DNA of 64,000 nt from contig NZ_JAAIWM010000007.1 of NCBI RefSeq assembly GCF_011008845.1, positions 62,001-126,000 on the forward strand. The letters are read 5' to 3'. The position numbers were made by a program, and so were the translations under genes. The notes under the pieces were generated by a model that saw nothing but the letters and a program-made list of their open reading frames with translations, had not been told where the DNA came from and made no database searches. This DNA is from Bacillus mesophilus. GTDB lineage: Bacteria; Bacillota; Bacilli; Bacillales; SA4. Positions 18,596 through 28,311 of the stretch are shown here, piece by piece (within the stretch, counting starts at the first letter, position 1; each line of letters begins with the position of its first letter).

Positions 18596-19048
18596 CTAGT
18601 TTGAATGTTGGAAGAGTTTTTGGACATTTTCAGCAAATTCGTTTGCGGATTTTGTAATGGTGCCTCTCATTAAAATATCTCCAAGTGAGGCTAAGCGACC
18701 AGTGAGCTGAAGATCCATCTCGTAGTCTACCAATGTTTCTCCGTTTTCTGTCTCAGTCAAATTGACAATTAGTTTGTTTCGGAATAAGCCAACGAGGGCA
18801 ACCGGCTTTCCTGTCATTTCTACTGTAATTTGTTCCTTTTCCTTTGCATCTTTTAATTCACCACTTGCCTGAAAGGTAATGGTCATAAATTGTATCTTAA
18901 CTTCCATGACAGCATCATATTTTGTGGGGCTAATCATCATGATTTCCTTACAACCAGGTACACACTTTCCTAACTTCTCCGCATCCATAAAGACCGACCA
19001 AACCTCATCTTGACTTGCTTCTATTAAAAATTGGTTTTTTAAATACAA
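18596..19048 (-). CDS. CoxG-like SRPBCC family protein
   Basis: 150 aa. The start F-x-I-E-A-S-Q-D-E-V-W-S-V-F-M-D, followed by C-V-P-G-C-K-E-I, is the CoxG (carbon monoxide dehydrogenase subunit G) pattern of the START/SRPBCC fold. In CO dehydrogenase operons CoxG helps membrane recruitment, but related proteins occur with other redox enzymes. No molybdenum hydroxylase genes are nearby, so a role with the two adjacent flavoproteins (membrane docking or hydrophobic substrate binding) is possible. It lies 15 bp downstream of the FAD oxidoreductase. Confidence 0.75.
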   Translation of the reverse strand: MYLKNQFLIEASQDEVWSVFMDAEKLGKCVPGCKEIMMISPTKYDAVMEVKIQFMTITFQASGELKDAKEKEQITVEMTGKPVALVGLFRNKLIVNLTETENGETLVDYEMDLQLTGRLASLGDILMRGTITKSANEFAENVQKLFQHSN

Positions 19049-19063
19049 ATTATTTCAACTCCT

Positions 19064-19903
19064 TTATAAAACACTTTTCATTACATATTGACCTTGCTCT
19101 ATTGAATGTTCATGCTGATCATCTCCAGCCGTTGTACAGGACCCTGCAGCATAAACACCTTTTACATTCGTTCTTCCTTTTTCATCTACAATAATATGAT
19201 GGTGAGGATCCCGCTCAATCCCCGTTCCTTTCAAGAAGAAGGTACAAGGAATTCTCCCTTTGGAATAAATCAACACATCAGCAGGTTCTTCTTTTGGAAG
19301 CAACATTGAATGGTTTTGATACTGTATAGAAGATAGCTTTGACACACCTGTTATTCTTGTTAGGTCATATTCACTAGAATCTAGTGTGAGATATGTGGCA
19401 CCATGTCTTTCAAGTAAATGCCCCATACTCTCTGTTATACGGCCTGTTCCATAGAGCATGATTCTCTCACCTAGGCTATATCCTTTCTCTAGTAAACTGG
19501 CAGCTAAGAGTGGTGTCATCACCCCAGATGGCCTTGAGCCTGGAACCTTTTGAGCCTCTCTTGGCTTTTCAAGCGAACCCGTTGCAATAAGTATCCTCTT
19601 TACCTCAATTTGTTCATGTCCAGTTGGACTTTGAATGAATACTTGATGTTGCTTTCCTTGCTCATCTGGGAAAAAGCCAACAACCGTCGTTTGATATCTC
19701 ACTTCATATGGTAGTTCTTGAACTTGCTGGTAGAATAACTGCTCTTTTTCAAACCGTTTCATTTCAAAGAAGGGTCTTGTAAATCCTCCTGCTTGCTTCT
19801 CATAATCGATGATCAGAACCTTTTCAAATCCTCTTTTATATGCTTGTTGTAAAGCAGATAATCCTGATAATCCAGCACCTATAATGAGTAGATCATAGCT
19901 CAT
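19064..19903 (-). CDS. NAD(P)/FAD-dependent oxidoreductase (HcnB/OoxA or GlpB-like small flavoprotein)
   Basis: 279 aa, short for the family. FAD motif L-I-I-G-A-G-L-S-G-L-S at about 5-15; R-P-S-G-V-M-T-P-L-L-A in the middle is typical of amino-acid dehydrogenase and HcnB-like alpha subunits; and the final G-V-Y-A-A-G-S-C motif binds flavin. There is no redox-active C-x-x-C, so it is not a thioredoxin reductase. It overlaps the upstream flavoenzyme by 11 bp (19893-19903), as expected for subunits of one complex in which electrons pass from the substrate-oxidising flavin to a carrier. No signal peptide. Confidence 0.75.
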   Translation of the reverse strand: MSYDLLIIGAGLSGLSALQQAYKRGFEKVLIIDYEKQAGGFTRPFFEMKRFEKEQLFYQQVQELPYEVRYQTTVVGFFPDEQGKQHQVFIQSPTGHEQIEVKRILIATGSLEKPREAQKVPGSRPSGVMTPLLAASLLEKGYSLGERIMLYGTGRITESMGHLLERHGATYLTLDSSEYDLTRITGVSKLSSIQYQNHSMLLPKEEPADVLIYSKGRIPCTFFLKGTGIERDPHHHIIVDEKGRTNVKGVYAAGSCTTAGDDQHEHSIEQGQYVMKSVL

Positions 19904-21296
19904 GATTTATCCCTCCTTTGCAGGCCAAGTAGGATTGTTGTAAACCTTTTGTTATCGACGTTTGTTGCTCCGTGTCTTGAAGTAGATCGACAATTTTAGA
20001 GATACATAGATTTCCTTGGCATTCCCCCAGTGTGGCACCCGTTCTTCGCTTCACACCATCTAACGTTAAGACACTTAGCGGATTTTGAATTGCATTTGTA
20101 ATTTCTCTTTTAGAAATCGACCGGCATAGACACACAATTTCTCCCGTATCTTGCGCATCATTGAATTGGTCAGGTAGTGACGTTGTATAGGATTCCTTAT
20201 ATTGAAGTGAAAGTCCCGCTTCAGATAAACGCTCTACAACAAATTGTGCAATTCCTGGGGAGGACGATACCCCTGTTGATCTAATCCCTGCTGCGTGAAT
20301 CAATCTCTTATTCACTTCAGAAGAGCGAATCACAAAATCTCCTTCTGAACATACAGCACGAACACCAGCAAATTGTCTAATTGATTCACAGTTTGCAGCT
20401 CCAGGCACAAGCTTTTCGCATCCTTTTAAAACTAGGTCTAACCCTTCTGGTGTTGTTCCACGGTCCCATTTATCTTCTTGGTCCTCTGCTGTTGGCCCTA
20501 GTAAAAAACCACCAAATACAACGGGAGATACAAGTGTTCCTTTCGACTTTTGCGTTGGAACAGGAAGAATAATTTGAGAGATATCAATCTGTTCTTCTGT
20601 TAAGATAAACTGACCTTTCCTCGGTGTAATCGAAAAGCTGTCGTCTCCAATCATTCTAGCAATCTCATCTGACCACAACCCCGCAGCATTTATGACGAAG
20701 TTTGTTTCCAGTTCTTCACCAGTTTCTAATGTAATCCTGAAGCTATCATTTTGTTCCGTAATATCTGTCACGCCAGCGTTCAGTTTCACTTCCGCACCAT
20801 TTAAAACAGCTACTTCTGCAAATGCTCTCGTCGCCCAAAATGGATCGGCAATCGCCTCACCTGGGATCAGTAATCCTCCAACCGTACTCGGTGAAACAGC
20901 TGGGTTATAGGCAAGGACCTCTTCTTTAGAAAGCCAACTCACCTTCACATCGTTTGCTTTTGCATTTGGAATGTATTTGGTAAAGATGATTTCTTTCTCC
21001 TCTTCTGTCGTTGCCACCATCACAGCCCCACATTCCACAAAGGGGATTTTTAAGTCCTCTACTAACTGTGGCCACAAATCTCTTGATTCTCTTAAACACA
21101 AGGCTTCAATACTATCTGGTCTTGCATCAAAACCAGTATGAATAATGCCACTATTCGCTTTACTACTACCTTCACAAACATCTGGTTGCTTCTCAATTAA
21201 ACATACGTTTATATCATAAAAAGAAAGAAGACGTAAAATCGATGTACCGACAATTCCACCGCCAATTACCACAACATCTTTTGCATTCGTTGTCAT
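19893..21296 (-). CDS. GlpA-like FAD oxidoreductase with C-terminal BFD [2Fe-2S] domain
   Basis: 467 aa. An N-terminal DAO-type FAD domain (V-I-G-G-G-I-V-G-T near 10-18) is followed by a BFD-like iron-sulfur domain with C389-x-C391 and C426-x4-C431 in G-E-C-Q-G-N-L-C. This is the GlpA layout (anaerobic glycerol-3-phosphate dehydrogenase), also used by 2-hydroxyglutarate and amino-acid oxidising enzymes. A different, aerobic GlpD is encoded at 22503-24176, so this one likely acts on another phosphorylated or hydroxylated compound. First gene of the operon; TAGGTGG lies 7 nt before the ATG. Confidence 0.8.
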   Translation of the reverse strand: MTTNAKDVVVIGGGIVGTSILRLLSFYDINVCLIEKQPDVCEGSSKANSGIIHTGFDARPDSIEALCLRESRDLWPQLVEDLKIPFVECGAVMVATTEEEKEIIFTKYIPNAKANDVKVSWLSKEEVLAYNPAVSPSTVGGLLIPGEAIADPFWATRAFAEVAVLNGAEVKLNAGVTDITEQNDSFRITLETGEELETNFVINAAGLWSDEIARMIGDDSFSITPRKGQFILTEEQIDISQIILPVPTQKSKGTLVSPVVFGGFLLGPTAEDQEDKWDRGTTPEGLDLVLKGCEKLVPGAANCESIRQFAGVRAVCSEGDFVIRSSEVNKRLIHAAGIRSTGVSSSPGIAQFVVERLSEAGLSLQYKESYTTSLPDQFNDAQDTGEIVCLCRSISKREITNAIQNPLSVLTLDGVKRRTGATLGECQGNLCISKIVDLLQDTEQQTSITKGLQQSYLACKGGINHEL

Positions 21297-21308
21297 TTTT
21301 CATCCACC

Positions 21309-21339
21309 TACTTTGCATTATGAGTCTTTACTTTGCATT
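21309..21339 (-). promoter_or_regulatory. Direct-repeat candidate operator for the DeoR-family regulator
   Basis: TACTTTGCATT occurs twice (21309-21319 and 21329-21339), exactly 20 bp or two helical turns apart. It lies 13 bp upstream of the first gene of the operon and overlaps its ribosome binding region. Direct repeats on one DNA face fit a dimeric regulator; the link to the DeoR gene is inference. Confidence 0.5.
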
Positions 21340-21602
21340 TCTTTGATTTATTTGTATTCTGCCTAAAATGCTTTTATAACTAGGTGGTCTAAATAAAAGT
21401 TTTGAGTTCTCTTTATCTCTGAAAAGCTAAGGTCCTGTTCTCTCCTCTCTTAATACACGAAAACACCCATGAACGTTTTCGAGTCTCCGCTTCCTCAACC
21501 AACTTTTTTAAAAAATAAATTAAAAAGAGAGCTTTATGAAGAATGAATGAGATAAAAGCCTATAATACGACAAAAATAGTTAAATACTAAATATTTTGAA
21601 TA

Positions 21603-21632
21603 TTTACAAAATATAATTAAAAATAGTATGAT
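21603..21632 (+). promoter_or_regulatory. Candidate sigma-A promoter in the gene-poor gap
   Basis: TTTACA (21603-21608), 18-bp spacer and TATGAT (21627-21632), pointing right into the decayed reading frames. Each hexamer is one or two bases off consensus. Confidence 0.45.
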
Positions 21633-21639
21633 TAGGACA

Positions 21640-22131
21640 AGCCAAACAGAAAGGGTGAAAAAAATGAAGTTACTTAAACTTACATTCGGTATACCTTGAA
21701 GGAAAAAGAAGAAGGGTTGTGATACGGAAAAGGCTGAACTAATGAAAGCCGAAATGTACAAATGGTACATGGGGATGCACTATCATTATTACCCTTAGGA
21801 GTGATGCCAATGTAAAAAATTAGGAAAAGGAGTATGGCTATACTGCTGCCAAGTAAATCTAAAAATTTCTACAGAGGGAGTTGCAAGCCAATGAAGTAAT
21901 GTTAGCGAAATGTATCTCGATCTTGATACATGGGGATTCACTTCTAGATTCTATTAAGAAAAGGTGATTCCAATGGAAAACAGAAAGGCGAAGGCATAGC
22001 AAATGATGCTGGGAATTCAAACTTAAAGGAAAAAGATTAGAAGGTTAGTTTCCTAGAAAGGATTAAAAAGTGGATATTAGTATAGTATAGCGATCTTGAA
22101 GTTCCTACACATCGGAATGACAAGATCGCTA
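21640..22131 (+). pseudogene. Decayed array of a small-protein gene, or a noncoding transcript
   Basis: The gap 21297-22502 has no intact gene, but 21650-21975 shows two related units. Unit 1 begins with AAAGGGTG and ATG at 21664, reads eleven codons to a TGA, and stays open in the same frame to 21789, ending with the Tyr/His-rich Y-K-W-Y-M-G-M-H-Y-H-Y-Y-P. Unit 2 (about 21810-21975) aligns over GAAATGTA, TACATGGGGAT and AGG-GTGAT-CCAATG but is full of stops. A third start with a ribosome binding site (21973) runs only eight codons. A promoter-like site (21603) and a hairpin (22088) bound it. A TGA in place of Trp in unit 1 would give a 44-residue peptide. I do not recognise the family. Confidence 0.4.
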
Positions 22132-22139
22132 TTTAATTT
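22088..22139 (+). terminator. Hairpin at the end of the decayed array
   Basis: Perfect 11-bp stem TAGCGATCTTG (22088-22098) and CAAGATCGCTA (22121-22131) with a 22-nt loop that itself has TTCC/GGAA, followed by TTTAATTTA. Weak T-run. Confidence 0.55.
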
Positions 22140-22371
22140 AGAACCAAGAGAACCATCCCTTTGTTTCTCATCATTTCATTCTGATTACTATCCTAAAATT
22201 ATATTTTCAAAAACTCATTTCAAGTTAAATTTTTTTCATCATAAAAACTCCTCTTCGCATCTGATTCTTGCTACGTATTTAATTAAACGTTTGTTTAAAT
22301 CCGACTCATTTTTTTCTATTTTAAAATAAATACATAAGATTATTATCTAACCTAGATTCTGTTTTCATGCA

Positions 22372-22426
22372 GGAAAAAGCCGAATTCCCTCAATGGAATA
22401 ATGGGAGATTCGGCCTTAGTTTTTTA
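22372..22426. terminator. Bidirectional terminator between the decayed array and glpD
   Basis: GCCGAATTCCC (22379-22389) pairs imperfectly with GGGAGATTCGGC (22403-22414). AAAAA precedes it and TTTTTT (22421-22425) follows, so it can terminate either strand. It lies about 90 bp past the glpD stop. Between 22132 and 22372 I see nothing else. Confidence 0.7.
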
Positions 22427-22484
22427 TATAGGAAGATACGGGGAGTAGGAAATTAACTATACCCCTATTTTTAGAAGCTGGACT

Positions 22485-22503
22485 GGGACAAGGTACCTGT
22501 CCC
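22485..22503. repeat. Family A repeat, 19-bp core, overlapping the glpD stop codon
   Basis: The core GGGACAAGGTACCTGTCCC is intact but the flanking arms of the 29-bp unit are missing. Its last base is the last base of the glpD TAG stop codon (22503-22505). Confidence 0.8.
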
Positions 22504-24176
22504 TAAAACTCTTCCCTTTCAATTGGATGAGTCGCCTCATACACTAACTGCTCTAATTCTTCTTTATACTGTTTCTCTTGCTCTTTTGACCAGTTAAATT
22601 CTTTCTTCATATATGTGATCACAGAATTCATATGCTCTCGAACCCAATCAATTGCAAAGAATAGCGCTCCTGTTCGTCTAATGAAAAAGTCGACTGGTTT
22701 ATATGCAGCCTCATAGTCAATCGCATACTTTACCATGGCGTATACGAGTGGGTCCAAGTTTTCCATTTCAGCCTTTTCTTTTTCATCTCTGAAGATGGTA
22801 AAGAGCGTTTCTACATTGGAACCGTAACGGTAGATAAGCTGCTTTGCTATATCTTCTGTTAGGCCGAGCTCCATTCCTACTTTCGTTTGATTACGTAGAA
22901 ACGATTTAAACCCTTCGGAGCCACCCACATCTCCACCAGACATAGGTAAGTGCTTCGTTTGTGAGCGTGGGTACTGTTTTCCTTCTTCTTCTTGAAGCTG
23001 CTTGGTGACGATATCAATCACGCTTTCTGCCATTTTTCGATAACCCGTTAATTTCCCTCCAGCAATGGAAATGAACCCTGAATCTGAAACGAATATTTCA
23101 TCCTTTCGAGATATTTCAGATGGCGATTTTCCATCTTCATGGATCAACGGTCTAAGTCCAGCCCAACTTGACTCTACATCTGCTGCTGTAATCTGGACTT
23201 TAGGAAACATGAAATTGATTGAATTTAGGACATAGTCACGATCGGTTACTGTCATTTTAGGATGAGCAATGTCGCCCTTATATACGGTATCTGTCGTCCC
23301 AACATAGGTTTTACCTTCTCTTGGAATTGCAAAGATCATCCGTTTATCAGATGTATCATAATAAACAGCCTGTTTTAATGGAAATCTTTTGCCGTCAAAG
23401 ACTAAGTGGATTCCTTTTGTTAGTTGCAGCGTTTTCCCTTTTTTAGATTGATCGATCTCCCTTAATGTATCCACCCATGGTCCAGCCGCATTGACGATTT
23501 TTTTCGCTCTCATTTCTTGTGTGGACCCATCAGTGAGATCTTCTACCTTCACGCCCACTACCTTGCCATTTTCATAAACTAAATCATTAACCTTCATATA
23601 ATTCAGCGCGTATGCACCTTTTTCAACAGCCTTTTTCATTACCTCAAGGGTCAAGCGAGCATCATCGGTTTTATATTCCACATAATAGCCTGCTCCCTTT
23701 AATCCGTCCCGTTTTAATAACGGCTCACGCTTTATTGCCACATCCGGCTTAAACATTTTTCTTCTTTCACTCTTGATAACACCAGCTAGAAAATCATATA
23801 CCTGCAAACCGATATTAGTTGAAAACGGTCCAAACGTACCACCCTTGTAGAACGGAAGCATCATCCACTCTGGCGTTGTGACATGAGGTCCATTTTCATA
23901 CACAATCGCACGTTCCTTACCAACCTCAGCTACAACGCCAATTTCAAATTGCTTTAAATAGCGTAATCCACCATGTACAAGCTTAGTTGATCGGCTAGAC
24001 GTACCTGCAGCAAAGTCCTGCATTTCAATTACCGCTACCTTTAATCCTCTTGTGATGGCATCTAACGCAATCCCAGCACCGGTAATTCCACCACCTATAA
24101 CAAGGAGGTCCAGTGCTTCCTTTTGAATGTTGTCCTTTATTTCTGATCTTTTTAGGTTTGTAAACTTCATGCTCAT
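22503..24176 (-). CDS. glpD: Aerobic glycerol-3-phosphate dehydrogenase
   Basis: 557 aa, normal GlpD length. FAD motif L-V-I-G-G-G-I-T-G-A-G-I near 25-36; A-A-G-T-S-S-R-S-T-K-L-V-H-G-G-L-R-Y at about 57-74 is the signature of FAD-dependent glycerophosphate dehydrogenases; and a C-terminal helical domain follows. It oxidises glycerol-3-phosphate to dihydroxyacetone phosphate at the membrane, passing electrons to quinone. It follows glpK, but a promoter, a GlpP-type leader and a terminator lie between them, so it is independently induced. The stop codon abuts a family-A repeat. Confidence 0.95.
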   Translation of the reverse strand: MSMKFTNLKRSEIKDNIQKEALDLLVIGGGITGAGIALDAITRGLKVAVIEMQDFAAGTSSRSTKLVHGGLRYLKQFEIGVVAEVGKERAIVYENGPHVTTPEWMMLPFYKGGTFGPFSTNIGLQVYDFLAGVIKSERRKMFKPDVAIKREPLLKRDGLKGAGYYVEYKTDDARLTLEVMKKAVEKGAYALNYMKVNDLVYENGKVVGVKVEDLTDGSTQEMRAKKIVNAAGPWVDTLREIDQSKKGKTLQLTKGIHLVFDGKRFPLKQAVYYDTSDKRMIFAIPREGKTYVGTTDTVYKGDIAHPKMTVTDRDYVLNSINFMFPKVQITAADVESSWAGLRPLIHEDGKSPSEISRKDEIFVSDSGFISIAGGKLTGYRKMAESVIDIVTKQLQEEEGKQYPRSQTKHLPMSGGDVGGSEGFKSFLRNQTKVGMELGLTEDIAKQLIYRYGSNVETLFTIFRDEKEKAEMENLDPLVYAMVKYAIDYEAAYKPVDFFIRRTGALFFAIDWVREHMNSVITYMKKEFNWSKEQEKQYKEELEQLVYEATHPIEREEF

Positions 24177-24238
24177 CGATCCCTTTCAAAAATCTATATT
24201 GTTTGATGAAAGAACTTAGGAAAAATTTTTAAGAGGAC

Positions 24239-24299
24239 AAAAAAAGACCACAATACAGCTCTCTTTTCAGTTTGCCCGAAAAAAGAGTGATTATGGTCT
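24239..24299 (-). terminator. Leader terminator of glpD, probably GlpP-controlled
   Basis: On the minus strand AGACCATAATCACTCTTTT pairs with a complementary arm ending TGTGGTCT (hairpin 24245-24299) and is followed by six or seven T, 60 bp before the glpD start. In B. subtilis GlpP with glycerol-3-phosphate acts at such a leader to allow read-through. Confidence 0.75.
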
Positions 24300-24330
24300 C
24301 TCGAAGTCTCCATCCAATAATATTAACTTA
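24296..24330 (-). promoter_or_regulatory. Conserved GlpP leader element of glpD
   Basis: Minus-strand TAAGTTAATATTATT-GGATG-GAGACTTCGAGAGAC matches base for base, apart from a few changes, the leader of the membrane hydrolase gene (28208-28240). The element starts near the predicted +1, and its last GAGAC enters the 5' arm of the terminator in both leaders. Confidence 0.65.
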
Positions 24331-24335
24331 TCTTT

Positions 24336-24364
24336 ACTATATCATAGTTTGACGTTAACTTAAA
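24336..24364 (-). promoter_or_regulatory. Candidate glpD promoter
   Basis: TATAGT (24336-24341) sits at the same distance from the conserved leader element as the -10 of the hydrolase gene. With a 17-bp spacer the -35 would be TTTAAG, which is weak. Confidence 0.5.
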
Positions 24365-24399
24365 GGATTTTACCCCCATTGTAAGAAGGAATCTTCTTC

Positions 24400-25929
<1,530 letters not shown>

Positions 25930-25947
25930 TCACTCTACACCACCTTA

Positions 25948-25980
25948 GAAAAAAGAGCTAAGGACCTGAGTCCTTGCTCT
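25948..25980 (-). terminator. Hairpin between membrane hydrolase and glpK
   Basis: AGAGCAAGGAC-(T)-CAG-GTCCTTAGCTCT type stem (25954-25980) followed by TTTTTT on the minus strand, 28 bp after the hydrolase stop. As glpK has no obvious promoter, it may only reduce read-through. Confidence 0.75.
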
Positions 25981-26007
25981 TTTGTTCATTCCTTTTATTA
26001 TATACAA

Positions 26008-28020
26008 TTAAAAGATTGTATAAAGCGTTGTATTTGCTACTGTAATTAATGTCATTAACAATGTATTGAGGAACGCTGCCACATATACATTTCCTGTCTT
26101 TCTAAAGAAGTAACGGTTAAAGATTGCTGCAACTAATAGTGCAGGTACAATACCGATTACAATAATAGAAGAAAGTGCTTCAGCAGGATATCCAGCAGTA
26201 TCTGTCATAAATAATAATCCATAGTGGTAGCCAAGGTAAAGCACTAGACCACCGATGAAGTGTGCAACTGATATGAAATAGCCTCTGAATCCATCATATT
26301 TCGTAGTAGCGGTATTGATGTTAACCGATAGCCCCACGATAAAGTAGTAGATGAAGAATAATGGTGCATATTTCAGCAATGCAATCACATGCTGATCTTC
26401 AAATGTCTTTACTGCAAAAGTCCATAGACGGAAGTCCACTTTGAATACCGCATCAACCAAGTAAAGTACTCCATACCCAATCACTAGAGCAATCACTGCT
26501 GTTACAAGTGAAGCAATCACTGACTTAGGACTTGCTTTTAGTCCATAATTCGCAAGTGTTGCACCCTCTGATTTTCTCCAAGCATAGTGTACCGTAACCA
26601 TAATGATAAGAGTCAAAATCGCAACGTTAACAGCCCAGAACATAATTGGATTTACGGTTGGTGCACCAAAATATTCAGTAGTCGCCGTGATTTTAGCTTG
26701 ATTTCTTAATACAATATACTGAATCACACTTATTACTAGCACGATGAAGGAACCCTTTTTAATATGGCTTCCTAAGCCTTTCACCAGTGAATAAATAAGG
26801 ACAATTGCTGATAATGCAATAAAGATCATAATTCCTTGTCTGAAAATGGTCATTCCTGGAACATTTCCACTGTATAACGCAGGGAAGAAAATAGCCGGGA
26901 ATAATCCGCTAAATACTGCAATGATTAATCCAACAAGTCTTCCACCATCTGTTTTTGACTCAGGTAGCGCTTCTGGCTTGTTCGTGTAGATACTGTTTAA
27001 GAACGGTAATTTCGATAACAGTGTAACTACCGGAATAAATAACATAAAGAATCCGATTAGAGCGACAAATGAGAACCACTCTTTATATACCCATGTTTGA
27101 CCCTCTTCACCAATTGTTACTAGATCGCCATAATCTGCAAATGCCGTATCATAGAAATCGATCGCATACCCTGTGGACGTTGCTGAAAAGTGATTCCAAG
27201 GGTGTAATTCGTTTGGTTGATAAACGATTCTTTGTCCATCATTTACAGCATAAAACTTACCTGCTTCAGGAGTTTCTGGATTCCCTAAGAATCCTGCACC
27301 TTCTGGAGTTCCTACATAGTTTTTCTTAATAACAGTTGCTCCAGCAGCTTGTGACTCTGCATCAAAGAAAAATTCATCATAATTTCCAGCAATTTTACCT
27401 GAAGTTCTTGGACCATATGAATTGTTAATATCTTCAGCCGTTAGTTCTAAAAAGTATACCCAACGATAATCTGAACCGACTGTTAAATTAGCGAATATTT
27501 TTCTAACACCCGTTTCTGCGAAAGCTTTTTCATCAAGGATTACCGCATTAGTTGAAGAGAACCCTCCCATGGAGTGGCCAGTTACACCAATGATCCCATT
27601 TCCTTGCTCATCCTTTAGAACATAGTCTTGCTCATACATATACTGAACTGCGTCGTACATGGCAGTTGGCCAAAATGAGAAGAACGGAACTGGCTTTTCC
27701 ATGGTTCCAGTTGAATGTCCATGGTCATACATATCAAGTGCTAATACCACATAGCCTCTTTTGGACATTTCAATCGCCTGAGCATCCTGCATTTCACCAG
27801 AGTTTAAGTAACCATGTGTGGCGATAATGGTCGGTCTTGCTTCCTCGTCCGCACCTTCAGGTTTGTACAATAGACCTGACAGCTCCCCACCTGGTGTATC
27901 AAAATAGATGCGTGATACATCTACATTTCCACTAGAGCTATTAAAATTTGAAGCTACTAAACTTCCAATTAAAACGAGCACTAATGAAACCACTAATAAA
28001 ATCAACGGTTTTTTCTTCAT
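26008..28020 (-). CDS. Membrane-anchored alpha/beta-hydrolase with C-terminal multi-pass domain, in the glpF position
   Basis: 670 aa from the ATG at 28020, which has AAGGGGAGGA just before it (an ATG at 28041 adds seven residues made of that site). An N-terminal helix (about 5-22) anchors it. The hydrolase domain (about 35-320) shows A-T-H-G-Y-L-N for the oxyanion region, nucleophile G-H-S-M-G-G near 145-150 and a candidate His in E-L-H-P-W-N-H. Nine or so membrane helices follow. With an N-in anchor the catalytic domain would be outside the cell. It lies between glpP and glpK, where B. subtilis has glpF, and has the same leader as glpD. A role in releasing glycerol from esters, or in its entry, is inference. 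Not recognised as a characterised enzyme. Confidence 0.75.
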   Translation of the reverse strand: MKKKPLILLVVSLVLVLIGSLVASNFNSSSGNVDVSRIYFDTPGGELSGLLYKPEGADEEARPTIIATHGYLNSGEMQDAQAIEMSKRGYVVLALDMYDHGHSTGTMEKPVPFFSFWPTAMYDAVQYMYEQDYVLKDEQGNGIIGVTGHSMGGFSSTNAVILDEKAFAETGVRKIFANLTVGSDYRWVYFLELTAEDINNSYGPRTSGKIAGNYDEFFFDAESQAAGATVIKKNYVGTPEGAGFLGNPETPEAGKFYAVNDGQRIVYQPNELHPWNHFSATSTGYAIDFYDTAFADYGDLVTIGEEGQTWVYKEWFSFVALIGFFMLFIPVVTLLSKLPFLNSIYTNKPEALPESKTDGGRLVGLIIAVFSGLFPAIFFPALYSGNVPGMTIFRQGIMIFIALSAIVLIYSLVKGLGSHIKKGSFIVLVISVIQYIVLRNQAKITATTEYFGAPTVNPIMFWAVNVAILTLIIMVTVHYAWRKSEGATLANYGLKASPKSVIASLVTAVIALVIGYGVLYLVDAVFKVDFRLWTFAVKTFEDQHVIALLKYAPLFFIYYFIVGLSVNINTATTKYDGFRGYFISVAHFIGGLVLYLGYHYGLLFMTDTAGYPAEALSSIIVIGIVPALLVAAIFNRYFFRKTGNVYVAAFLNTLLMTLITVANTTLYTIF

Positions 28021-28151
28021 AAAATCCTCCCCTTTAAGCATTTTTAAATTTTGTTAGGTAAAAAAGAATAATAGATTAAGGCCAATCACAAAACATGCTA
28101 AAACATTACCCCAACTATAATGATCTAGCCTCAGATCTATGTTAAGAGAAC

Positions 28152-28211
28152 AAAAAGAAGACACATTTAATAAATCCTTGAATTCGATATCCAAAGAATA
28201 TAAATGTGTCT
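28152..28211 (-). terminator. Leader terminator of the membrane hydrolase gene, probably GlpP-controlled
   Basis: Perfect 11-bp arms AGACACATTTA/TAAATGTGTCT (28159-28169 and 28201-28211) with a 31-nt loop, followed on the minus strand by TTCTTTTTG. It lies about 130 bp before the gene, in the same arrangement as the glpD leader. Confidence 0.75.
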
Positions 28212-28240
28212 CCGTAGTCTCTTCACATAATATTAACTTA
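28208..28240 (-). promoter_or_regulatory. Conserved GlpP leader element of the membrane hydrolase gene
   Basis: Minus-strand TAAGTTAATATTAT followed by GAAGAGACTACGGAGAC; the counterpart in glpD reads GGAGACTTCGAGAGAC. Its 3' end enters the terminator stem. Conservation between two unlinked leaders beside glpP argues for a GlpP target. Confidence 0.65.
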
Positions 28241-28245
28241 ATTTT

Positions 28246-28274
28246 AGTATATAATATCTTGAAAACGTTGTCAA
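28246..28274 (-). promoter_or_regulatory. Sigma-A promoter of the membrane hydrolase gene
   Basis: TTGACA (28269-28274), 17-bp spacer and TATACT (28246-28251) on the minus strand, close to the ideal promoter, directly upstream of the GlpP leader element. Confidence 0.85.
28260..28273. promoter_or_regulatory. CcpA cre box
   Basis: TGAAAACGTTGTCA fits the consensus TGWAANCGNTNWCA at all positions. It covers the -35 and spacer of the promoter, so CcpA binding should block transcription when preferred sugars are present. Confidence 0.85.
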
Positions 28275-28311
28275 ACTTAAATTGTACGAATTTTCAATTA
28301 AAATTCACTCC

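Noticed and set aside
18596..19048. Carbon monoxide dehydrogenase system
   Set aside because: The CoxG-like protein is not accompanied by any CoxL, CoxM or CoxS gene; only the fold is shared.
21534..21770. Minus-strand open frame of 78 codons rich in Phe, Leu and Ile
   Set aside because: No ribosome binding site. It is the antisense of an A/G-rich stretch, which creates hydrophobic codons by chance.
22096..22329. Plus-strand open frame of 77 codons after the decayed array
   Set aside because: It begins inside the terminator hairpin, has no ribosome binding site, and its composition looks like random AT-rich DNA.
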